Shown here in pieces: positions 25,301 through 37,289 of a DNA stretch of 64,000 nt. Every line of letters starts with the position of its first letter. Positions within the stretch are counted from its first letter, which is position 1. This DNA is from Sipunculus nudus (lineage: Eukaryota; Annelida; Sipuncula; Golfingiida; Sipunculidae): the NCBI GenBank assembly GCA_026874595.1, contig CM049309.1, forward strand, positions 68,678,926 through 68,742,925. The letters are read 5' to 3'. A model generated the notes under the pieces. It ran no database searches and was not told where the DNA came from. It saw only the letters and a program-made list of their open reading frames with translations. The position numbers and the translations under genes were made by a program.

Positions 25301-28300
25301 GTGAGCATTTCTTTATTTCTTTTTTGTAGTTTTTTACCTCCACACACAGACACGATTCAGCATGACGACATTGTGTTCCAATCACATCACATCCCACCTG
25401 TACATGCAACTTGTCACAGATGAGATCAGAACTTGGTTCTGTCCGGTGTATATGGGAGCAATAAAGTGTTAAGGTTAACTGACTGTATTCTCGTTGTTCA
25501 ATGAAGAAGGCAGTACAGTAACTGACATCTACTGAATGTCGATGGATGATAAGAATAAAACTTTTAGGTAGTGTTATCTCCTGTGGAATTTAAGTGGTAT
25601 ATGTACAGTGGTCTCTAAAGTTAAAACGTTACAGCAAATCGCTGAGGTCCGAAAGAGGTACCACCATATTTTCATGAAAACTGATGTGATTTGAACCGGG
25701 GACAGGCCATCATGACCAGAGTGAAACCGGTGGCCAAACTTCATACCCCTACGTGTGAGAAAGGTGTTTTTCTTCAGTGGGAAAAACTTACCACTTCATC
25801 CGGAGATACTCTGCACACAATGGATGCGTCAAACAATCCACTCTTCCATATTTCACCATTCTCTGAAATTGTTCAGATATTACTCTATCTAACATTTAAA
25901 CAAAAGACGCATTTCAACGTTTTCGATCAAGCGCTTGTTGAAGAAAAGGTAACAAATATACATGGGTCAGCTGTGTCTTTCGAGTTAAGTTTAACTGGAG
26001 ATCACGGACAAAATTTAGTAATTTATCCCTAACACTCAATATCCTGCAGCAGAAGATCCTAAGTTTGAAAGATAATTAAATTTCAAATTCTCAATGTTGG
26101 TATTTTATTTAAGAAAAAAAGAAAAAACTTATAAAAATTTTCATTTCATAAAAAAAAAGAAACGAAAGAATATCAGATTTATAAAAAAGTAATGCTGTAC
26201 TTCCATCTTCAGTATGAATTTCAATTAAACAGATCTAAGCTACATTTTTAATACTTTTAAAGTGCAAAACTGTTTTTGTTTCCGGTTTGAGACATAATCA
26301 TATTACAAATACATGATATAACAGAGCGGATCCAGAGGGAATTCTGGGGTTTAACCCCCTCAGATATAATTACATTTCTGTAGAGTTTGCCCCAAATTTT
26401 TCAGGCTAACCCACCAACTACCATTCCAGTAGTGGTGAATCTTTTGTATTGATTTAAAGGTCCTCACTGTTAAAGGTAAATCATTTACTCAGAAAAATCC
26501 TGGGTCCACCCCTGACACAAAAGCAGAAGGAATACGTATGTTATATATAGTTACATTCAGTGCAAGGAGTGGTTCATAATCCTGGCCGGCTTCACGAAGC
26601 TTTCTGACTTTTTCCAACGAGAGCTGCAAGAGGCTGAAGTCGTAGGTATACTGAAAGCAAGAAATTATACATACGCATATATAAATGAATGCAGGTTTGT
26701 GCATCAAGTTTTCGTTTGATCCAATTAACGCCTTAATATAAGTAATTAGGTGACTTGACTTTTCATAAGCGAGACCATCTTGTGATAGATATGCATAAGT
26801 GATGTGGAACTTACCGTTGAATAGGATATATATTTATAGAAAGACGTATTCTGAAATAATGAATTTCCCTTAACTGCATATTTTCACATAGGAAACTGAA
26901 CAAAAAACTAACGTCAGAAAAAAATAAATTGAAAACCTTACAACGCCAGATATGTTTCAACATGCCTGCCCATAGGTTATGTTAAGTTCCCCTGAATGTT
27001 TGTATATAACATTATCATATCCATTATCATATGCAGTTTATTTAGGAAGCTGAGTAAACCTGGCCTTCATGTTTCTCTATTCATTATGATTGATACGTCA
27101 ATTAAAATACAGCCTCGCTTCTTTTCTATTCTTCACAAACAGTATATGTGTAAAAAGCAATCGATTTGCAGACCATGAAAAACATAATGGTTTCACCATA
27201 TCTCAGCATGACTTATAAATATTCAATAATGTTTTATAGTGAAACTTTAATCTTAGGTGTGTTTAAAATAATAGTGATTAGTTACATTCAGTTAAAACAC
27301 TATGAATTCAAAAGTGACAAGTTAAACCCCGGAAAATGAAAGATGACTTACACAATAATCCGGGGACTTTGGGTCGTCATTCGATGGGTAACGGAGACGA
27401 TCCAGCACCATCTGAAACGGAAATTACATCATGGCATGTCTCTCTTCTCTAATGTCTCTATGCCTCTAATAGTGTAATGGATTCGTTCGAAATTTTTTAA
27501 ACAAATGTGTAGTTTTATAACATAGCCTTCAATCCATTTACAGTATATAAATAATGAATCTGAGATATATAGTAGAAGCACATCAACGTAAATTCATGGT
27601 TGTATCAAGGAGTTTACAGGGATGGAGTATCAAGTGAGAGTCTGGCCGTGTCGGATGTTGCTGACGGGGGTCATAAAACTCGCTGCTCTTAGGCACAAAG
27701 AGATGCCGCTGATAAGCCCGGTGCTAATTGATACAGCGCGAGAGACCCCCCTTCGGCGTGACTTCGGAACAGCTCGTTATAGTACCGGTATTTTTTATAA
27801 ATATTGTGACAAGGATGAGTAAGTTTCTCCCCAATTTTATCTCCGGTAGTTTTTAATATAAATTTTTATACAATCATAAGTTTGAACACCTTATTTTCAT
27901 ATATGTGGGAAACGTGTGTGAAGCTGTCGTTGCTAATGACGCCCGAACTATAGCTTGGCGGCTGCGGTAAATATGGGCGATAATACGAGTACAACGCCGT
28001 CAGTGCTCACTGTTATCCATCAAAATGAAAGTCATCCGTTCATAAGCGTCAAAATTTTTTTATCGACGGAATACTATTATAACATGGCTAATTATTAATA
28101 TAAGTCAGAAGTGTGGGAACTGATGGAATTTTTTTATAATTCCGAAGTTATTCAGGGAAAGTAAGGTTTACACTGACCAGTCGTCCGTCATGAATCACGG
28201 CAGAAGTTGATGTAGAGTGACCGCATCTATCCTAAAATCGATCAAGTGATTCCTCAACACGAGACCTCTCTAGATATATTTGTTGCGCATAATTCTTGAC

Positions 28301-28929
28301 AAAACAAACCATTTGCGCATTCATAATTCCGGTCAATGTTATTCCAGTGATTTACTGCTCAGTTACTGGATATATCGCTCTCCGCTTCAGCGAGCTACAG
28401 CGGACCGCAGAAGTAACATCTAGCAAGCTCGCTTTATCAAAGGCGGTGCCGTCGCTGCGCCTGACACCGCAGCACAATAGGTGCACAATAGAGTTAATGG
28501 GCTTATCATGTCTTAATTGCAATTAGCGCACGACTGACACTCGCGACCTGGCAGGGCTTCTGACAGTTGTTACTCCATCCCTGTAAACTCCTTGGTTGTA
28601 TTCATGGGGGGGGGGAGAGGTTGGGGGGGGGGGGGGGGTTGGGGGGGGGGGAGGTGGGCGGGGGGGGTTGGGGGTTGGGCATTCCCTAGCTTCGGCCCTT
28701 TTGCCCTTTTGGTTATATATTGTAGTCCTGATTCGCTCTTGGATGGAATAATATGACCACATACGATTTCCTTTAACATCCTGTCCATGGATACCTGTTC
28801 TCCGGTTCAGTTTGCATGCCAGTAGTATAACTAGGCCGTTTCCACACTAAAAGTCTGTCGAATAGCGTAGCTCCAATACCGAATTCAATAGACGGTATGC
28901 GATAGACTTCCTGTTAGAATTTTTCCTGT

Positions 28930-28991
<62 letters not shown>

Positions 28992-31900
28992 CGTGAAAAA
29001 TTGCTCATATGATTTTGTAACTTGGGTGTTTCCATGTGTCCGTCATCGTTTTTTGCTAATGCGCGTATATGCGTGAAAACCGCCACTGAAGCAAACTTCG
29101 TGAACCCAGAGAATCGATGTAAAAGGACGTCAATCTACCATCGTTATGAGGATGCCCTGCCTGATCCACTGTCCCAATATATGGTCTATCAGTTCATGCA
29201 TATACGCGCACACGGAACACAGCTATTTTTTTACGCATATACGCACATACGCAAATACGCGTACATGGAAGCATAAGTTAATTAGATTTCGTATGGAAAC
29301 TATACCTCCCAATGTGTTTTCACTGATGTCCGAATGAATTCGGGTGGTGTGTGATCGGAGGGGTTGTGGGGTTGGAGGCTGTTAAACGGTACTCGATCCA
29401 CATCAGTGAATACTGGTGATTGTGAATACGGGTGTTGAGTGTCAGTGCTGTATATTTCAATAAAACGATCAAATCGAATACGGTGTTTTTAATACTTCGT
29501 GAATAAAAAACGCACTCACCGTGCACACTTCTGGAATGTGTCTGATGAGGCCAAGTACAGGGCAGCCATATTTACATGAACACATGCTTAAAACTTCCCG
29601 CCATCTGGAAGATTATAAAATTGGCGAAAAAAATGTAAAAGATCCTGTGTTAAAAGAATGAAATATTATAAAACAATTTAGAATAGAGCTATATGTTGGA
29701 CGAAGAGAGTTTGGTTGCTTATAGCATTGCAGTTTGCTTCTTGCTCATGCTGAAGGTAAATTTGCATGATGTGGCCTTGATTTTTTCAATAATTGAGACA
29801 AACTACGCAGGATTAAATTGACTAACACGCATGCTGAAATTCTGACATGGATACAGAATACCTAAAATTACCTGTCATGTGAGATTACTGCAGCACAGAC
29901 GTCCCGGTTCTCTGCATGGATGGCAAGATCGAGAAAGGAACTGCTGTCAAAGTTCTTGAGAAGTTTGGCCCCCATGGTCAGTAGCTTAGTGACGACACGA
30001 CTGTGACCTTCTCGTGCCGCAATGTGTAGAGCTGTGTCCTTCACAGTATAAATAAATGGTTATGTCCATATAAACGTCAGTAACTGGGACAACCTTAATA
30101 AACCAAACATATTTGCCTTCTACACTCGAATCAAGTTCTGTTGCATTACGGAAAATTAACATAATTCGTACAGCAGAAAAACACAAATAAAAAACAAGCC
30201 CCATAAGAATTTTAGATAAATTAGCCAACGGAGCCGGTAGAGACTGTTATAAGATAACCCTAAAAAACATGTGTTCAAATGTTGAGACACATCATTTATC
30301 ATTTTGGGGCTGCTCTGTTTGCGGATCCAGGCGTTGGCGGAGGTATGTGCTCCCTGGGTGCTTTCTAGATTCCTTCGTTAACACTCGAGTTGCACATTGT
30401 CACGCGCTATTAAAAAGACATCAGGGAAAACAAAACTGAAAATGATACTTATCGTACTAAAAATCGTGAAAGGGAACACATTCTTCCCGTGGTTTAACAT
30501 TAGTTTTCATTATTGATGCATGTTTCATTTATAAAGTCACAGTTATCATTTCACAATAAACACTTACCCCTGCTTTATTTGTGACGTCAAGAAGATGGAT
30601 ATGGCACGAAAGGATGATGGACATTGTATCCGTGTACCCGCCCTTCGCAGCCACATGGAGACACGTGTTACCATCGTTGTCCCTGGCAACGAGGACGACA
30701 AGCGCTGTTAATTACATGGTCAGGATAAAAGTTTTATGATATTTTTCAATATAAATTTCAAGTTGAAATCAAGCGAGGCAGTAATAACATTTCTGGCAAA
30801 AAGGTTGCAGGAGCTATTCCTCCGATTTCCAGAATGAAAAATGTCTTACCTTGCACTGAATTCTTAAGAGACTTATAATCCAAAATTGAAAAAAATATAA
30901 AAAAAACACAGTTAAAATTGTTTCTTTTAATTTTTTTGGTGAAGGTAATCGCCTCCATTTTTTATGCTCTTTTGTCTAATTCTTAATTTAAGAATGTAGA
31001 TCTGCAGAGTTACATTTCGGTTTGGGACTAAGTGACAGGGCTGAAGCATTCGCTTCCTATCATATCATTTTTGTATCCTGGTGTCACCTAGGCCCGGGGT
31101 CAACCGCACCTGCGATTCCTGGCTGTGTAATTATCCCGATTGCTGAGTCATAACACCGAGGAACCTCCAAAAGGCGCACTTACACGTTTGTGAGTGATAC
31201 GTGTCTGTTGGGCACATCCTTCCGATCAAGGCTGCAGAGCGCTAACCCTAGGTGAGGGCCGACCGTGAAAACCTCACCGCCTCGGCTGAGATTTGAACTC
31301 ACGACCTCCCGGCTTGGAGTCCTGTGCTCGATCTACTCCTGAGCCACAGAAGCCGGTTCGGTTCAGTTTACACAGTTTGCGACATGTTCATCACCGAAAA
31401 AAACTGAGAAGTAAACTTTTCATTCCAAATGATGACGTAACTCAATGCAATGTTATACGCAACAGACTTTTGTTACGTCACCATTTTCTAATAGACAGCT
31501 CTCGCAACCTTGCATAGTCATGAAAAGCATTCTGTGGAGGAATGTATTGTACATCTCATCCGGAAAGATACCATCCACGATCCATCGACATAAACAACAC
31601 AACTGAGAAAACACTTTCCTTCATATGTTATTACCTCACACACTGACAGAACCTCTGCATTTACGTTTGTGGCCGGGTTTTCCTTGTTGGAGATCATATT
31701 ATACCTGGCTTACCTGTTCAGCGAGGCTCCGCGGTGCAGAAGAAAGTCCACCACTTTGGTATGACCGTTGGTGGAGGCCAGATGGAGGGGGGTATATCCG
31801 GCTTCGTTAGATTCATTGATCGTGGTAGGGCCTCGGACCGTGTCGAGCAGCCGCTTACAGGTCTGTATTCTTCCATATCTGTAACATATACAGGGCGGAT

Positions 31901-34900
31901 ACTGGATTTTAGAATAGGGGGCCCAGAGGGGGAAGGTATTCTGGAGAGCAACCCCCTCACATAGTGTAGAAACATTTTGAAAATGTATGCTTTAATTTCG
32001 AAATCTTTGGTAATTTTAAAAGCATCATGATATTTTAAGGTTTTTAGCTTTTTTCTATTACTAATAGTAATTACTCGCAATTTTCTCCACATACACACAC
32101 ATACACATAATTTTATAAAAAAATATAAGGAAATAACAAAAGTACAACGAAAATAAGTCATTTACATTTACATAAGTCCATCTGCAATAACTGCAATGTT
32201 TTCAGCTAGCAAGTTCCTTTGTTTCCTAAGAATTAAAATAATAATTTTCGTTCACATTAAAGAAAATAAAATAATATTTTTTACAGATATGCTATATTGA
32301 GTAACAATAAAGACACTTTCTAAAAGAGACTGCACGTATACCGTATTTCCTTAATCTCAAATGTCTTTCTGTCATTTATTACCAGGGGTGAGTTTCAATA
32401 TACATATCAAGAGAGTATGGATCTATAAATGGGTTTCAATAAACAAAACTGTTTTCAGGATATGCGATTGCTTTGGTAATGTATGACAGAATCCAAGCCG
32501 TCTTGAAGTACAACAGGGCAGATTTTCAGAAACATGTGGCGCCAGAATTTTATATGTGTGTTTACGGCTTTAAGATAGGCCTACAAAAGATACGGAGCGA
32601 GCTGCATTTGACGCTGTACGGAAGTTGAAATTACATTAGCAACAAGGCGATCGTGTGTTTGAGGGGAAACGTTTGGACCTAATCATGATGAAAACATAAC
32701 AATAGTGCAGTTTTGATAAATGTGTCGATATTGTCGTAAATTGGACAGAATTAAGTTTAAGAAAATCGGTTGTAAATATGTTTTTTTCTTAACAGTTTGT
32801 TTAAATTTACATGTATAAATCACTCCTAATGGGTCAACAAGGGTGAATATTATTATTTACAGTAAAGGTCATGACCATGTTATTCAAATGGTTTCGAGAG
32901 TTGTTGCTTGGAGCTTCGAGACCGCCCTTTAAGGCTTAAGCCAAGACTCTAGTCTAAACATTATATTGTAACCGGCCCACACCGAAATACTAATGCTGAA
33001 ATAAGAATATTCGGTGTCCGAAGCTTACTCAGCTGCGAAGTGAATTGGTGATTCCCGACTTTTGGTTTTAGCGGTGAGGGATGCCCCGAGTTCCAGCAGC
33101 CTGGAGATGGTGGCCACCATGCCGCCTTTGGAGGCGTAGTGTAGAGGAGTGTAGCCATACTCATCCGCCTCATTCAGGAGCTCTTGTACAGTCTGTAATA
33201 TAACAGCATCTGTCTATATGCCACAGGAGCTCTTGTAAAGTCTGTAATATAACAACTACCTATATACTAAATCAGTGTAACCTCTATAATTTGGGACTCG
33301 GCCAAAATCCTCGTTTTATTGAGTTGCCCATTATATGAAGGTCAAGAATGAAACATGAATACATAACAGGTGCCTCATCTAGAGAGGTGTCCACCAGGAG
33401 AGGTTCCCTAAATATACTACTGCCCGTGTAATTGTGATAATATTACCTTAAAACTAGCAAAATGCGTTGTAATCAACGAAGACCAATTAAGGTTATGCTT
33501 TTACCCATTGCAAGTCATAATATTATTGTGTGTGTTTGTCTGTTCGTTTATTTTTTTATATGATTTTATATTCAAGATTGACCCGGATCCAGTCTGCAGA
33601 ACTCGCCTACTAGAATGAAAATTAAACCATTATTACTGATGTATAGTAATTTAGGTATTTCCAGAAAGGGCCTTTTTTTTAGACGGATTCATTATATTTA
33701 TGTTTGAGTTATAAACCATATAATTTTGTAGCATAAGGAAATTATAAAAACACTATTAAATTGGAATAGTTAGTTAATTACAATCAAGAACACTATAAAT
33801 GTTTTAAACAACATTACCTCGACATTCAAGGCAACAATGTTTACATTAGACAGTGCTGAATATAAATGTCTCCTAAGCAACCGAAAAAGTGTTGATTCCC
33901 AAACACACTTCAAATCACATTGGAAAAACTAGTACCTGACAATAAAAGGGGGTAATGTTTTTGAACAGTTATTAGTGGACGCAGTGTGGGAAAATGTGTT
34001 GAACGCGGATTCGAGAATGACCAAATCTGTATAACAACTAGAATATGAGCTATCGACAAGTGGCTGAAGGTATCCGTCACATCTCAGAGGCATGGATAAA
34101 GTGAGGCATGGCATCTCCAAACAGGACAGCCCGGCCAACTCTGTGGCGTCAGAGATGGCCAAGTATCCCAAGACGTACGGATGGACGAAATTAAAAATTA
34201 ATGTAGGTTGCAACACCAGTCATGTGTACAATATAATACCATCCTTGAGCTATGGACATGCAGCATTTCAGGCTGATACGTCAAACCATTCCTGAGACCG
34301 ATAAATGTATCTGTAAAATATTTGAATGTAGGTGGCGCCACCTGTCGTCAGTATGAGAAATCTATCCAAGATGGATGGGCATGGACAATTTAGGCTGATA
34401 CGTCAAATTACTCCTGAGATATTGTATTTTTTCACCAAAAGCAGACTTTCAGAAGGATGCTAGATGCAATTAATTGTAGGTTGGCGCGCCAGACTTGAAC
34501 CAGTCTTGACTTCTTGAAAAGTCTAATTCATTCCAAGACCTGTGGACATGCATATTTTCAGGCGGATAGATCAAAGTACTCCTGAGAAAAAGGCATCAAT
34601 GTATTTTACAAAAAAAGAACGGTAGGTCGCGACATTGGTATCGTGTATGAGAAAGCTTCCCAAGACGGATGGACATGCAATTTTCAGGCCCATACGCCAA
34701 ACAACTCCTGAGAAAATGGTATCAATGTATTCTATGAGAACGGAAAGGGAAGTAGCTCCACTTGTATCATGTATAAGAAAGCTATCCAAGATAAATGGAC
34801 ATCCCAAAATTCAGACCAATATATTTAACCACTCCTGAGATATGAGTAATTTTCATCCAAAGCCAACGTACGTATAGACGCCACGTAAAAACAACTGCAT

Positions 34901-37252
34901 ATGGCGCCTCCAGTCTTCAGATCGTGATGGAAGATATTCAAGATCTATAGGCATACCCGATCTCATCCCAATACATTGAAACACTCATGAGATATGGGGT
35001 ATTTTTACTAGGAAAAGATGCAAACATTGACACTGCGCGAACATATAGCAGGTGGCGCCACCAATCTTTAGGCACTAGTTCACACGTGCCCCGATAATAA
35101 TGCAAGGTTTCAGAAAGATCGGTCTAGGGGTCTCAAGATCGAGTTCGGCTCTCGAATGGCATGGCTTTGTCTCCGCTGCTGGGATCGGTGGAGGGAATGT
35201 GGGTTGCTTCTGACTTTGCGGTTGTGGATGCTGTAGCTTTCCTAAAAGGTCACCTACTCGGGATGTACGTTGGCGACCTCTCGCGGCTCTCTGCTTGGCT
35301 TGGTGTGGCATTGCGTCTGTTGGCTCAGAGAACGTGCTTAAGGAGCGCACAGGGCTGAGGTCTTGAACACAGCAGACTGTAGCTGCTCGACGAGCGTAAA
35401 CTTCTTATGGATGGATGGGTCTCAAGAGGAGTTCTCCGGACACGAACTCGGCTGAAAACATAGCATCCGCAAAACTTTGTGTTGGCGGATACAAATAGTT
35501 AACTGGCTTTGTACATGTAAGCCTGATGAATTAATGATACACATGTTATTGAAACAGACTACACTGTAAGTCCTCTTTAGGGTTATTTGGTCAATATATA
35601 GACTAGCGACAGTTCGGCCCTCTGACATTATTGCCAGATCACTGGCTTGCAAGTAGGGGGTCGTGTTTGTCACGGCTATATATAGACTGACCCAGTCAAT
35701 TCACCTGCCGAGTCTTTCAACATACTCCCGCTGAGAAAGCCACCAATCTCGCTCCAGACAGGTACTGCCTGGCGGCAAATTATATAACTAATACGGCTCT
35801 CTGACCGTCTCACTGCATCAAGCCGACAGTGAGTTACGTCTATGCATGGATGCATGTAATCACGTTTTTTAATTTACGCAATCTGGTTGCAAACATAAGA
35901 ACTAACGTCCTGGCAGGACTTACAATATGTTGAAAGGAGAAAAGATACTATGCAGGCTGATTAATGTACACACGATTTTGGCACCAAGTATTGGAAACTT
36001 ATCTTCATGTTTAATTGGGCAAAAGTTAAAAAATGCGACAGATTGCAAACCTAATAAGTAATATCTGATAGGCCTGAGTAATGTTCAATACAATGATTAG
36101 TGTTATAAAAGAGAAAGATATATAGAGTTTTTTACAACTGCCGAAAAAGCAAACTGAATATATACCAAGCGGTCCTACCATGTTGCAGCTACATATGGCC
36201 TGTTTGAAGTCTGTGGGTTTACCGTTGTTGATGATGATAACATGTAGGATGTTACGCTCGTGTTTATCTCGGACACGTAGGTCCGCACCACGTGACATTA
36301 ACATCTTAACCGTATCCCACGATCGTTTTTCCGCCGCCAAGAGGAGTGGGGTTCTGTCGTTACAGTCACGGGAGTGCAGATCTGCTCCCTGTCAAAATTA
36401 GTAGGAAATAAATAAAATCAAAATCTCTCTCTCTCTCTGTCTCTCTCTCACACACACACTCAGACACACACACGTCATTATTTGTACATTTTTAATAAAT
36501 TTCAGTATAAAATTTTAATATTGGTATTAATAATTAAAAAAAAGTACAGTTTTTCAATGAAAATAGTCGATTATTAAAGATGAAGCATATTCTTAGAGGT
36601 TATGTTTCATTTTTTTGGGTCTATTGCAATAATTGTAGGTTGTCATATGCTGAGCTTGATTCAAGAGGTATGTCTGCGTTACTGGTAAAGTCCTTATGTC
36701 GTCATAATATATGTAACTGTACATAAACCTATGCTCTTCGACATAGCTGTATTTAAATATTATGACATCAGACACATGGATTCTTAACTAAAAAAATACA
36801 ACTATGACGTCATCATGGATACCATAACTGGAATATGCCTGTCATCTGTTCAATATCTGATGCAGGTAACTTTATTTTAATATAAAACGTTGAATTAAAT
36901 AAACTGTTCCTGGACAAACTTACCTGGTCAAGAAGGAACTCGGCAACAGGGATACGGTCAAAAATGGCGGCTTTGTGAAGCGGCGTCATTTCAGTGAGAT
37001 CTTTCTGGTTCAGAACGAGGCTCTTTTTTTCGGGTTGAACCTCAAGCATTAACTTCAGCATGTCCAAGGAACCTTGGGCACTGGCTAGATGGAATGCGGT
37101 CTGCAGGTCTGCCTGAAAGGTTAATTTTAATAAAATATAAGTTACAAAATTATGACTTTTTTTTGCAAAATGAATAAGGCTGACAAAACCGTAACAAACA
37201 ACTATACATTATCTCCTTGCCCCAAAATTTAATATATGACATTCTGTCTAAT

Positions 37253-37289
<37 letters not shown>

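Larger units (their letters stand above)
17594..25517 (+). mobile_element. BEL/Pao LTR retrotransposon, full length, coding region broken
   Basis: 7924 bp in intron 17 of TRPA1, antisense to the gene. LTRs are 876 bp each, start TGTGCC, end TACA, and differ at about 4 sites. The target duplication is GTAAC at 17589-17593 and 25518-25522. Domain order is gag with DUF1759-like region, CCHC knuckles, aspartic protease, reverse transcriptase with YVDD, RNase H, HHCC and DDE integrase, DUF5641-like C-terminus. That order and the sequence style are BEL/Pao. Frame breaks: A9 run at 19063-19071, 11-bp duplication at 19651-19672, 107-bp duplication at 21027-21240, an indel near 23250, and a deletion near 24155. 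No env-like ORF is seen. Confidence 0.96.

Noticed and set aside
25691-26032. Plus-strand ORF of 113 codons next to the BEL 3' LTR
   Set aside because: It has no recognisable domain and overlaps TRPA1 exon 17 on the other strand, which has proper splice sites and conserved residues.
35075-35358. GC-richer overlapping ORFs of 65-91 codons
   Set aside because: No domain, no splice context fitting TRPA1, and opposite-strand overlap. It is probably part of a repeat tail after the 34090-35070 array.
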